A stretch of DNA of 64,000 nucleotides from Sparassis latifolia (GCA_018466975.1 CM031555.1:1984001-2048000); one strand, 5' to 3'. Positions 22,757 through 33,548 are shown, counted from the first letter of the stretch. Made by a program: numbers and translations. The notes: generated by a model not told the origin, from the letters alone.

Positions 22757-25700
22757 CTAGGCAGCTTCCACTTCCACTCCCTCAGCTATGCGCACGTCTG
22801 GCGCCTCTACTACAGTGTCGAATGTGTTTGGGAGTTCCGGTGAGTAGTCTGGGATGAGATCGACATCGATTGGACGTCCAAGAATCGCTTTGAGGACGAT
22901 GAGAGCGCCGTTCTTTGACGATACGAGATTTCCTTCCTTGCAGGAGGGGCTGTCAATACCTGTGAAGAGCGATCATTGAGCCTAAGGAAACATAATGGGA
23001 AACAAGGCTAATGTACTCACAAGCCGCACACCCTTCTTCACATTCGCACGATTCAACAGTCTGCAGGGCATCAAGGAGCAAGTCGGAAACTGCACAAAAG
23101 CACATTGGTGCCGGTCGAGCATATTGTTAAACTGCATACTCTTACCATGGTCGAACGCTTTCACCGTTACTCCGCCAGTCTTGCCAGTTGGGTCATAAAA
23201 TATGAGACTGTGAAGCAGAGTCAAACTTCTTCTTGTACCAGTGTACATGATCACTCACCGCGCAGGCCGTTTCCTCTGCGATGCCGTCGCTTTGTATTCC
23301 TTCTCCGGGACTTTGCACTCAGTTTTGATGTCCCGCCCCAGAGCGAAGCGGTTCAGAAAAGCGTGCTCAGCGGCATGAATGGCCTCTGCGGGGTTGATGC
23401 CAGAATGCTTCATGAGTTCTAATGTACGTCTCGGCACATCCATCCACATGCCAGTCGAGTCGCGCTCCCAGGGAGGCGTTTCGAGGTCAACGACGTCGAT
23501 AATTGATCGATTCCTGGGCTAATATTTGAGCGAATTGACAACATAGGGATGTCGGCTCTTACCGAATCTTGAAGTAGCCTAGGAGGCGTAAAACATTTAC
23601 TTATCACGGAAGGAACGTCCCGCACATCTATCAATACGCACCATATACAACAGTCTTCAGCTCCACTCCTATGTGAATATATGTGACTCCATTGGCATCA
23701 GTGGCAACGAGAGACGTTGTTCGCGCACGTACGTCCATAGAATGCCCTGAACGGCGAATCCTTGATTTCTCGGATACGTGTAGTCTGGACGGCATCCACA
23801 TTGGTGAAATCCCTGAGTGACTATGAGTGCGTATACGTGAAAGCGAGCTTAGATGACGAATTACCTCGGCTCAGTAACCCAGTTGACGTTCGTTCTCAGA
23901 AGCTTGGCCGTCTTGGAATCATGACTGACTTCTTTGACCTTGAGCGAATATGAGCAACGGAAAGGTTAACGTTATTGGAAATGGACCCACTAAGAACGTC
24001 AATCCTTGATGTATGAACTGCAAATCGTGAGACCTCGTGCACATAAGATGAAGAGAGGATAACCTACCACAGCACCTTCATAGACTTCAAATAATGCTCG
24101 AGAAATCTCAACCTCTTCGAGAATTCTCGCGACGCCGTCTGGCTTGCCCAGCTGAGTGATGTCGATGACGCTGTATTTTTCCTCTTCGCCTCCTCGGAGT
24201 GTAATATGCTTGGATGGGAAGGGTAAAAATTTAGGATGCGTGTGATACCTGCGGGACGATATTGGACGTTGCAGTCACGAAGAACGATCTGAATTGACTT
24301 AACTTACCAGCCTTCCTTATCTCTCACGAGTCGCGTCTCACACAGCTCCTTCATCAACGGACCGAAGTAGACTTCATCTTCGAACGATAATGGCATTTCC
24401 TGGCCTGCACACTGTAGATGAGCCTCCAAGATGACCTTGCTCTCGACATCGATGACAAGATCTTCCATAGGTCTCTCAAAGAGCTCGTCGGGGTTGTTGA
24501 CGTAGTGCTGATCGATTGGAAGAGCATCGGCTACGAAGACAGCCAGTGCGTCTCGTGCCCTACGACCGGCTCTGCCAGCTTGTTGTCGCTGTGAGATAGT
24601 CAGGATGATAACCAGAAGACCGAACCGCAGAATCTGACTTACGAAACTAGCGATCCCTCCCATCGGGTAACCCAACATGATGACCGCATCCAATACACCA
24701 ATATCAACACCAAGCTCTAGAGCATTAGTGGCCACAATGCCTAAGAGATTGCCAGAGAAGGCCTCCTTCTCTATTCTCCTTCGGTCCTAAGGGAGCAGAA
24801 CGCAGTCCATGGGGTCCATGTGGATCCGCATGGTATCTAGAACGCACCTGTTGTGAATATCCTGATTGAAGTCAGTAAGAACTATGTACAGCGATACAAT
24901 ACACAGTCATACCTCCTCGATATGCCATCACCCTTGCCAGGATATCTGAACGACCCTCAGCCGCTAGCTCTGATCTCAGAGCCTTCATGGCCTGGATCGG
25001 TTTGTCAGCAGAAAGTTACTTGATAGACCAATTTTAAACATCACCAATTCGCAGGATTTCCGAATCTATCCCAGTTGTGTGAGAACGCGAAGATTAAAGA
25101 TAGTTTTCAGGCCCTACCTTGCAGAAGAGGATGACACGGACCCCGCGGGCCATTAGATATCTCATAAGCTGAGTTGCCTCCGTCATGGAACTTAGCCGTC
25201 CCGAGGACTCGTCCTCAGGATCCCTCAATGGGGGATTCCAGACAAGGAATTCCTTGCGACCGGAAGGAGCTCCATCTTCTACGAGTTCTACGATATCCTG
25301 AATTATTGCGTCGACAAAACACGATCAAGAATTTTGCGTATCTATCGCTCACCTCGATCCCAAAAATGTTCTTCATGTGTTCTTTCGGCTTGGAGATCGT
25401 GGCACTGCAGGACACAAACTGGATCCTTCTGTCTATAAGAGGTTCTTGTCAGAGTTTCATGATGGCAAGGATTCGGCATAAGACATACTGCCGACTGCAA
25501 AACAGACCCTGCGGAAACGCCTCATCACAAAAGCAACATGGCTGGCAAGGTTAATTAACCGTCGAGACTCAGCACAGTACTTGCTCAAAAACAATACCTT
25601 CCAAAGATATTAGAGTAATAGTGCAACTCGTCCACGGCAACAAGCTTCAGGTTCTTGAGGAATCTACGAGACGCAGTTGCAAAGGAACTCAGAAGGAATG

Positions 25701-27762
25701 CGATAAATCTGCCCACCTGCGCCAAAGATCTTCGTGTGGCAGTATCGAGAAATGCAGCATATCCTGTAGAGAGATTGAATTCTGACCATACTTAATCTCA
25801 GCGGCAGCCTCACGAAGTTAGTGAAGATCACAGATGCAGTTTCACGTATGCCTGGGAGCAATTATCAATATTCTCAGAGGTCACAACGTTTGCGAAGTGA
25901 GCCATAACCTGCGCGCTGTTCTTGAGGTGTATCTCCATCGTAAGTGCAGACCTTGTGTAGAGATCGGTCACGTCGAGCGAAAGTTCTGGGGTAAATATGC
26001 ACACCTTTATATGTTCTAGACCTGGGCAAGCAAACAACAACTGCTCCAGTGCTGTTCGCTGGTCTTGAGCAAGTGCCTGCATGCACATATGAGACTCCGA
26101 CAACATCTATAAACTGGTTGGGGGCTCTGACCTTCGTAGGATATATGAACATAGCAGTGGCATCGTGGTCCTGTTCTAGGAACCGCAGCAGCGGAACCTG
26201 GAGGACACTTAAGTCAGGATAAGGTACCCCAAGAGTACTAAATGCTCACCTGATAGATCACACTTTTCCCCGAGGCGGTGCTGGTAGACACAATGACGCT
26301 CTTGCCCTCAGAGAGCGCACTAATTGCAGCGACCTGATGAGTGTAAAGAGATGTAATCTTGCGGGAATCCCTTAGTGCTTGACGTATGCTATCCGACAGC
26401 GGTGGTTCCAAGACGGCTTGAACGAACGGTCGCGTTATAAACGCGGACGTCATGCCTACGGCACTTCGTACCTATTTGCCCTTCCTTTTCTTCAAAGACT
26501 CGCCTATCACAAATTTGATCCTTGTACCATCCTTGCTTCTGTATCTCTTCTAGGACAGAAGCTATCTCAGGTCTATCTTCAGGCTCCGGTACAGGCCCAT
26601 GTGGTTCCCTAGGGTCTGACTTGGATGATGGGTGTACCGGGATTTGGTCCCGTGCTGCAGCCTGTAACAAGGCGACAGGATTTTCATGTATCGAAGTAGC
26701 CTCGAGGAGCCTAGATCACGAACAGAGTCAGAAGGTTGAGCGAAATGACAACCCATGTCCCGTACTCATTAACTGCTTGGATAAAACGCTCGTTGCGTTT
26801 GTCAATGAGTTTCTTGGTCTGGGCCGGTGTTAATGCAGGCGGAAGTGTGAAGGAAGCGCTGTTAGCATATGAAGTTCAATGCGCGACGGCTACAAAAATT
26901 GGAACATGACGGACGCCGGGTTCGCACTCTTCTTCCCCTTCGCATTCTCAACGAGATCCAGTACCAAGACGTGCTCATCCTCGTCTTTGAGAGACGCCAT
27001 GCGCGTAGCGGATGCACCTGCAGTGGCGAAGGCTGAAAAGTCGGGTGAAGGTGCACGGCCGGCCCTCGTCAGGGAGTCCCCGTGAATGCGAAGTTCTACC
27101 TGGGGTATGTATGCAAACTTTACAACGTCGGGTAACAGAGCTCTGTCAGAAATTAGTTTCTGCACAAAGCTATAAGGCAGCATGAACAGGAACGCACTTC
27201 AGCTCTGCAACTTGAGCCAACTCCAGCGGCCTCGAGGTCATGCAATCAGGGGAGCGAAATCAGCGCGGCATGAGTCAGACTTACTGTTTAAGAAGTGCTT
27301 CCACAGAAGCGCGGACAACAGGAAATGTGATGGCAAAGTTCTTACGGGACGAGCAAAATGCAAGCACAGTATTGAGTGCCTGGCGGAACGAAGTTCAGAA
27401 GGTATCGCACTAACGAATATCGACATTTGTTCAACTCACTTTGAATATCTGTGAAATTTCATATTTCAGCTCCGTTGTGCAATATTGTCAGACCTCAGCA
27501 GACGGCACACCTTGAAGAGCTGATAATCACTCAAGACTTAGCGAGCACTGAGTATCGTAGCGCGAGTTATGCATACGGTATTGAAGTACTCCGGCCAAAC
27601 TCTCGCTTCCAACTGCTTCTTCTTCCCCTTTGCTTTACTACCTGCTCCCGTGCGAGCCTTCTTCGTACCAGTGTCCTCCTTGGCTCCTGAACCCGCGGCA
27701 GTCGAGCCACGCTTGCGTTTACTTGATCCGGACTGTGCATTTCTCGAGATGTCGTCGGGCAT
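22757..27762 (-). CDS. HRQ1: HRQ1 helicase (RecQ4-like superfamily 2, DUF1998)
   Basis: 3'-5' DNA helicase of the HRQ1/MrfA family, linked to crosslink repair and telomere maintenance; 1085 residues from 33 exons: 27577..27762, 27511..27519, 27440..27448, 27285..27379, 27198..27230, 26894..27142, 26766..26858, 26472..26710, 26250..26416, 26132..26197, 26005..26076, 25909..25951, 25814..25851, 25717..25763, 25598..25663, 25489..25541, 25353..25432, 25118..25297, 25045..25065, 24913..24991, 24848..24861, 24643..24786, 24308..24588, 24068..24248, 23991..24017, 23865..23938, 23733..23812, 23642..23668, 23563..23578, 23259..23513, 23146..23207, 23021..23089 and 22757..22959. Motifs: STSTASGKS (Walker A), AVDELHYYS (DExH), SCSATIS, VATNALELGVDIG and RQQAGRAGRRARD. 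The DUF1998 end has four cysteines (CECEEGC, ACIDSPSC), split by an intron. Every phase closes. The N-terminus is basic (KRKRG, GKKK). Two 9-nt exons encode LFK and IFK of the conserved N-terminal block. The start could lie further upstream. Confidence 0.93.
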
Positions 27763-28025
27763 ACCTCTCAGACCGGTGTGCTTGAGCACAGTAGTTTTGA
27801 GGGTGGTTTCACGCTGAGCCTCAAGTTCGCAGCCTGGTACGAGATTTGGCGCGTCAGCGTGACAAAAGCATGATCGAACACGGTGTGACATGCAGGAATG
27901 AGACGTGACACCCGTAGTTCTCCCAAGTTTGCACGACCATCATTCATCCAGTGAGCATTTACCACCCGCATCTACGGAGCAGCATCGAGGCTGATCAGAC
28001 TTGCGGCGATTCTTTCAGCCTGACT
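27763..28025. promoter_or_regulatory. divergent promoter region (HRQ1 / small ORF)
   Basis: This 263-bp gap lies between the HRQ1 start and the start of the small plus-strand ORF. If the small ORF is real, both promoters must lie here. Open frames extend into it from both sides (minus to 27891, plus from 27951), so the true starts may be slightly further out. Confidence 0.35.
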
Positions 28026-28286
28026 ATGCGCCCCTCCTTTCCTCGTCTCGTCCGTATCATCCCGCGGAGTCAGCTCGTAACACAAGAGGCCCGGCCTCTG
28101 CCCGAGCCAGAACGCTCCGACATAAAACGGACGCCCCTCATCGAGCTCCTGCAGCAGCGGCAGGCTTCAGCGGGGTCGCATTATCCATCTAACATACGCA
28201 TTGAACCGGTGTTGACGAAGGCGACCTTCAAGGATGTTCCCAAAGACATCCGGGAGGAACTGAAGACTCATTTGAAGGAGCGGTGA
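28026..28286 (+). CDS. small hypothetical protein, possibly mitochondrial
   Basis: Single-exon ORF of 86 residues. I do not recognise the family. The N-terminus (MRPSFPRLVRIIPRSQ) is rich in Arg and hydrophobic residues and lacks acid, like a mitochondrial presequence. The rest (IKRTPLIELLQQRQ, IRIEPVLTKATFKDVPKDIREELKTHLKER) looks helical and charged, not like random translation. It occupies most of the gap between two gene neighbours, which supports a real gene. The open frame runs upstream to 27951, so the start could be earlier. It is divergent from HRQ1 and convergent with the hydrolase gene, 165 bp apart. Confidence 0.5.
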   Translation: MRPSFPRLVRIIPRSQLVTQEARPLPEPERSDIKRTPLIELLQQRQASAGSHYPSNIRIEPVLTKATFKDVPKDIREELKTHLKER

Positions 28287-28451
28287 CAGAAAGTGCGCAG
28301 AGTGACGTTTGAGAGACAGATACATACATGCGTGGTCACTTTCGTTTTGACTGGACAGTCCTAGTCAGTAGCGAATCTATCGCAGACCGATCTCTTGTTT
28401 ATATACATCAAAAACGTACATCCAGTATCAACCAACGCTACTCTAGAATAA

Positions 28452-29801
28452 TCAGGCGTTCTCTGTGGCATCTTGCTGTTGCTCAGCGAGCCTCTCTCTA
28501 CCTTCGCGAAATACTCTCTCGAACAACTCGTTCAGTCGGTCTGTATGTTGCCCTAAGATACCATGACCAGTTCCTTCCCATACGACAAGCTCTGCTTCAG
28601 GCATATGCTCCTTCAGGTACAGGCTGTGAGCTGGGTTGACCAAATTGTCTTGATCTCCAGTCAATATCAGAACCTTGGGGATTGTTGCAGAAATGTTGCG
28701 CAGTCGTTCCGGTGACACATGGTGGGTCATTGGCGCGACCATCTGTGAAAGCGCTCCCATGAGCTTCTGTGGTCGTGTTGCGGCAATGCGCCTGCGATAT
28801 CCCTACGAATGGCTGTGAATACACGAAGAGAGATGAGTACCTGTCAGACCGACCGCTGTCTGGATCTCTTCGTTTGTCCGACCCTCAGGGTCGTTTGGAG
28901 CAGGTGCGTCAAGGTATTCTCGAGGATACAGCATATCCAATATCATCGGGATTTTGACCTCAGGGTCCTTGATAGCCAATAATCTGGGAATCATGAGAGG
29001 TCTCATCTACAAGTAAAGAACTGTTTGTACCTTGCGAGCGTTATCACGCCTTTGGGCTACGTCCACGTTAAATCACGTATCGCATTTTGAACAGGACAAA
29101 TCCTCACTGTCGGTAATGATGATAACGACCTACCACTGGCTCTTGTCACAGCAAGAGTCAAAGAAACCACGCGGTCAGGTATTCTAGTGACCAGCTCTGC
29201 GAACCCACGTGAAGGGAGAGACAAGCGCGGGGCAGAGGATGGAGTACCTTGAGCTATCATTCCTCCAAGAGATGCCCCAACTACGTGAAGATCGCGTTTG
29301 TCTGTCCAGCCTACGTAGTCGAGCAGCACGATGACATCTTCTGCCATACCACTAGTGCTATAACAGCGCGAACGTTCGGTGATCGTATTTTACACAAGAG
29401 TGAGAAGATTAACTTGCGTATATGGACCTCTAGGCGTTCCGCTATTGCCTACACCTCTATTGTCGAATACCAAAATCGAATATTCGGGCTTGCGTCCAAA
29501 GTGCTGGACCTGCGCGTACCACGAGAACGAGGAGGAGTTTAACCTGTGAAGGTCACATAGAAGCATGCACAGGGCCCCTGTATTTAGAGAAACATCGTAC
29601 AATGAGTGAGACAAACGCCCACCCCATGATGAATGCAATCTTCTCCGGGCCAGATCCATGTTGCTCGAAGTAAAGTGAATGACTTTCGAACGGTTCGCCC
29701 TGCTTTCGGATGAGGGTCACCGGACAAAGGCCTTTCCGCGTGCAAGTAGTAGGATCGAAGATAGTGGGTATCTCTGCCTCGGACTGGCCCGGAGAGTCCA
29801 T
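28452..29801 (-). CDS. alpha/beta hydrolase
   Basis: Serine hydrolase of the alpha/beta fold; substrate unknown. Seven exons: 29623..29801, 29418..29543, 29248..29357, 29108..29196, 29031..29056, 28854..28983 and 28452..28802; 336 residues. Motifs appear in order: IAFIMG (oxyanion strand), ILVFDNRGVGNSG, VVGASLGGMIAQE (nucleophile elbow G-x-S-x-G with the catalytic Ser), KVLILTGDQDNLV with the acid residue, and VVWEGTGHGI with the catalytic His. The triad is therefore complete. Between elbow and acid lies a helical lid (LARLLAIKDPE, DMLYPREYLDAPA). The second intron (29358..29417) is best read as GC-AG (GCAAGT donor); a 36-nt GT-AG intron is the alternative and also keeps frame. The exon of 26 nt (29031..29056) was placed by frame and family pattern. 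Confidence 0.87.
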
Positions 29802-30574
29802 GGCTCAGACCTTGGGGATAAATTATAAGAGCTGTGCGGCAGGACGATCGAGTAAGCGCCCGCCGCTGTTTGGTGACATGACGTCAGCGATCGCCGTCAC
29901 GTCAATAATCGACTCAAGTTCAATGGAATTACACTAGTAATGAATTAATCAATGTCCTACCCTCTACTGATATTAATGGCCATATTCTTGTTCAACGGAT
30001 CGTGAATCATTCGATTCAGATGACAAAAAGAGACAGGAGAATACACACTCTCTCACCCTAATATTAATGAAGCGACAGATCTATTCGCCGATCACTGCCA
30101 CAGAGAACCCTCCTGCTCAGTGCTGAGCACCTCCCTTGAGCACTCCAGCCCAGATCAGACGATGGTACGGTGTGTACGCGTCACCCGCCTTTGGCGTAGG
30201 TCACTAACAACCAGCATTGGCACTATTAATTGGGAGAAGACAAGGGAGGACCGTACCATCAGCTTTGACTCACGTCCCTGAGAGGGACTAATGCGGACGA
30301 AGACGTTTGGATCATCCCGAGGTTGTGGGGTCACTGTGGTGTGTCGGCACGACGAGGCCCTCTTCATATTAAGGATATCTGTGCTCTAAGGCCACGATCA
30401 CATCGGTTATGAGATATCTAACCATCAGCAAGCCACTACTAGTATCCAGTACTATCCAGCTGTTTTCAACGTACAAGTTGAAGATCATGATGACATTTCA
30501 GCACTTACCTCGAGATCTGCTAGATTATCTGGGTACTCGGAGGCACTGGGAACTACTAGGGAATGAGACAGATA
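29802..30574. other. gene-poor region, left part
   Basis: No supported gene. The first 150 bp should hold the hydrolase promoter and include the paired motif GACGTCAGCGATCGCCGTCACGTC (around 29880-29905), two CRE-like TGACGTC/GTCACGTC words. An imperfectly spaced inverted pair, GATGGTACGGT (about 30160) and ACCGTACCATC (about 30251), occurs further in. Short ORFs are random-looking. Confidence 0.4.
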
Positions 30575-30949
30575 CTGTAGCGGACCTTAGGTTCACGGGG
30601 TGTGACCCGTGACATGCTGGCTTGACTTAGTTCACAGTTCACAAGTCGGTGTGACATGGGACACTAGTTCAGTTCGCTGGCGCCGCAGGCGCCCGTGGCT
30701 GAGGTTGGAAGTTGGATTTCTCTACTCAAGCTTGATACAACCAGACTGTACAGTAGTACAAGCCACAGTGGTTCTGCACATGCACACATTCGGGTCAGCC
30801 ATGTCAAAGTCATTCAGAACGGCACGCACACAGGCAACATATAAGCGCCCACCAACGGATATTTAGCGCCCGTGACCATTCTGTTCCCAAATAGGCTCAG
30901 TTCACAAGGGCTGTGACCCGTGACTGAACCTAAGGTCGTTTCGCTACAG
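30575..30949. mobile_element. 375-bp terminal-inverted-repeat element (MITE-like) with TA target duplication
   Basis: The left end reads CTGTAGCG-GACCTTAGGTTCA and the right end is its reverse complement, TGAACCTAAGGTC-GTTT-CGCTACAG. The outer 8 bp and the next 14 bp match perfectly; only four extra bases (AAAC) interrupt the right copy. TA lies directly outside both ends (30573..30574 and 30950..30951), the target duplication of Tc1/mariner-type elements. A subterminal GTGACCCGTGAC word occurs near both ends in the same orientation. The inside has no transposase; the open frame at 30609..30866 is not a known protein. It is thus non-autonomous and needs a transposase from elsewhere. Size, structure and location in a gene-poor spot fit a MITE. 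Confidence 0.75.
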
Positions 30950-32268
30950 TATCCTAGGTGGCTAAAAATCATGTCAGGCGAGCATACTTTGACATCATAG
31001 TCACATCAAGCATATCGTGGAGGGCGGATTGTAGCAGACCACAAACGCAGGTTGACGAGTGCGGAGCTAACAAAGGCAGACTGACACTCTGCTTCAACCT
31101 TCGTTCCTCAGGATATCTAGAGCTACTTAACCACAATATGGTGCTGTGGGAAGCGGCTTCGGAAATTGATCGAGTCAGCTTCCACCGAGAGTGAGTAGCC
31201 TAGTCTCTCGAAGGCAGGTGGCAGACACTCTGCTTCAACCTTCGTGCCTCAGGATGGCGGCGAGCGAAATACGCACATACCGCGACGTCGGGTGCGAACC
31301 ACATCCACAGCATGACGCTGTATAGTCAGATGGAAAACTGAGGATGCGCTGCAGATGGTCATGGATGGCGGCAACGTATCACCACCCTACATGTCCTTCT
31401 GCCGGAGGTGGTGCCACTGTGAGAAACACGCCCCCTCCCCCCCCCCCGAGACTGACGTTCAGACCTGGTCCTATTCACCATTGATCTGCATCTCTCCGCA
31501 GCATATACTGCGCGGGCGTGACATTGTGTCGCAGCCTCACGAAGAAACCTAAGGTCGCCTTGCACATAACCAAACTTTTGAGATCCATCCAGTTCAATCG
31601 CTTGTAGCAAGTTCAAGTTCTCCAGGTATAAACCAGAGGCCGCTGTACTGTATTACATTCGATTTTTGCTAAGCAGGACTCGGAACGCAACTGTTATCAA
31701 GTCAAGGTGATACATACAAAGAGGAAAACACCCGACGTTACAGTGCCATGGACACCATGGTACCAGGCCACTAGGAGCCACTGAAACAATTACCTATACG
31801 CTACTGATACTGAGATGTTAATGAAGGGATTGATGGCAAAGGACGGCGGACGTGGTGCAACAGTGGTTGCGCCTGGATTTCAACCGCACTTCAACCACCG
31901 GGATGGATAGGGCATAACACAAACGTCTTCCGTTGATTCATCACCTATCGCCACACTTGGCTCAGCACACTAGCCAGACAACGGAGGTGAGAACTTGCAA
32001 AATGCATTGAACCACCTACGGCGCCACCGAGACCTTAGTATCCAAGACTCTTTCCAAAGCGCGTTTGCATCGTCATTCGGGCAGCTGTCAGGTCAAGCTC
32101 TTCAGTTTAGAATCGAGGTAGGATCAGTGGACATAATCACCATACATGAAGATGGCAATAGTGGCATTATTGCCATGGCCTGACGGACACACATGGAGGT
32201 GGCTTTGGTTTGACCCACATGGGCGGAAAGAGTAACTGGATATCTCCACCGCGCAGCGTGTGGTAGAC
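30950..32268. other. gene-poor region, right part
   Basis: No supported gene. It contains a 32-bp direct repeat (31083..31114 and 31224..31255), a C-rich run (about 31433-31447), the near-palindrome CCATGGACACCATGG (about 31747) and a 12-bp copy of the MITE end word AACCTAAGGTCG (about 31548). An open frame at 31995..32183 and a short frame from the ATG near 32148 (reading WPDGHTWRWLWFD) may be remnants of N-terminal exons of the following gene, but I could not join them in frame. Confidence 0.4.
31083..31255. repeat. 32-bp direct repeat pair
   Basis: GACACTCTGCTTCAACCTTC followed by GT(T/G)CCTCAGGAT is present at 31083..31114 and again at 31224..31255 in the same orientation, with one mismatch. 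The spacing is 141 bp. It may mark an old insertion or slippage event in this gene-poor region. Confidence 0.7.
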
Positions 32269-33287
32269 ATGGTTTCCTGGGGGGCACAACATCACCACCT
32301 CTATCCGTTGGTTATAACATCCAGCAGGCTGCAGAAAATCACCCAACATACTAATCCTGTTCTAAACACTCGCATCGAACAAGGTACGTTGAGCGTCGAT
32401 CAACACTTCCATAATCGCGAGTAGTGACCAGATTGCACCTGCAGCTAGCGGGCATGCACTTTCCGGAGGTATCACAGGACACACATCACCTAGACGAGGT
32501 TGGTCATTCTGCACCTAGTGGGCATGTTTTTCTGAAGGTATTGCAGACAAGGGATGAAAACATCACGTACCAACTGTTCAATCCCATGTTCCCGCAGGTC
32601 CGACAATCGGCATATTCTTCCCTCGAAGGGGCTTTGAATCCTCTGCAACGTACTCAAGCACGCCGACCAATACACACTCAGGTCCAGGTCGTCTCTGCAG
32701 ACAACACAGGGAAAGCATGTGTACCACAGGCTGAATATGCCTCTCCAAGATACTTCATATGTCAACCCGCTGTCTCTTTCTCGCTCGATAATGGTGATTG
32801 CATATCCCTCGAGACAATCCTCAAGAACCCCCGCCGGGAGTATTGGAACAAGCCAGCGTTTGATTTGATGGATAGGCGAAAAATATCACTTCGAATCTTA
32901 GTCAGTACTGAAGCTGCTGTTCTCAAGTGAAAGTGCTTACCAGGACACTTGTAGTGGCCAGGGTACCATCCCTATGCGCGTCAAATCAGAGTTAGAGACG
33001 AATCGAAGACGAACAATATCATCCCGCGCTGGAAACTCGCAAGCCTGATAGCTAAGGAAACAGAGAAATTTATTGAGGTAAGTATCCTCGAACCTTCCAA
33101 CCCACCGTCCTGTCCTGAGTCGACTTAGGGAGCCACGAACCAAGCGATTCACGACGAAGTGTGGCGAGTTGGACCAGATCACATCAACACCAGCTGCATC
33201 TTCCTCATCGGGCTCCAACACGTTTCGGAAGGGAGCTGGCAACCCATCTTCAGTGTCAACATGCCTTCGCCAACTACGTATTGGTAG
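32269..33287 (+). CDS. uncharacterised agaricomycete protein (N-terminus uncertain)
   Basis: Four joined exons: 32269..32383, 32425..32900, 32955..33077 and 33129..33287, giving about 290 residues. I do not know the function. The block KISLRIL|WPGYHPYARQI followed by IIPRWKLASLIAKETEKFIE and then WRVGPDHINTSCIFLIGLQHVSEGSWQ resembles hypothetical proteins I associate with mushroom-forming fungi. Splice sites and phases support it: 0 at 32900 and 33077, 1 at 32383. The start at ATG 32269 (MVSWGAQHHHLYPLVI) is provisional; the same frame is open a little upstream (from an in-frame stop about 40 bp earlier), and homologues appear longer. Exon 2 carries two diverged copies of a ~60-bp unit (near 32433 and 32504). 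It lies beside the MITE-containing region, so loss of the 5' end by rearrangement is possible. Confidence 0.6.
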
Positions 33288-33548
33288 CAGTAGAGCTTCT
33301 ATAGTCAGCCTGTCTTCGATTACTTACGAGCGACGAGATTTATGGCGTCAGTGGTTGTATGAGATCATATAACGACGGACATAACATTGATGGAACGGAC
33401 TTGCCGTTATTCTCTGAAGCAATCGGTGGCGTACGTAACAACAATTTCAAGTACTGCTTAAATTCAAACAATGTTGCCGTAGACAGCATCCGCACGCTGA
33501 GACCCTGCCGTACATGCAATGAGATACGAAAGATGACATGGATGCGGA

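Noticed and set aside
30609..30866. 85-codon ORF inside the MITE-like element
   Set aside because: Lacks any transposase motif (no DDE/D catalytic pattern) and starts within the inverted-repeat zone; treated as chance.
31433..31447. Homopolymer C run
   Set aside because: Simple low-complexity tract in a gene-poor region; could also be an assembly-length artefact, no function inferred.
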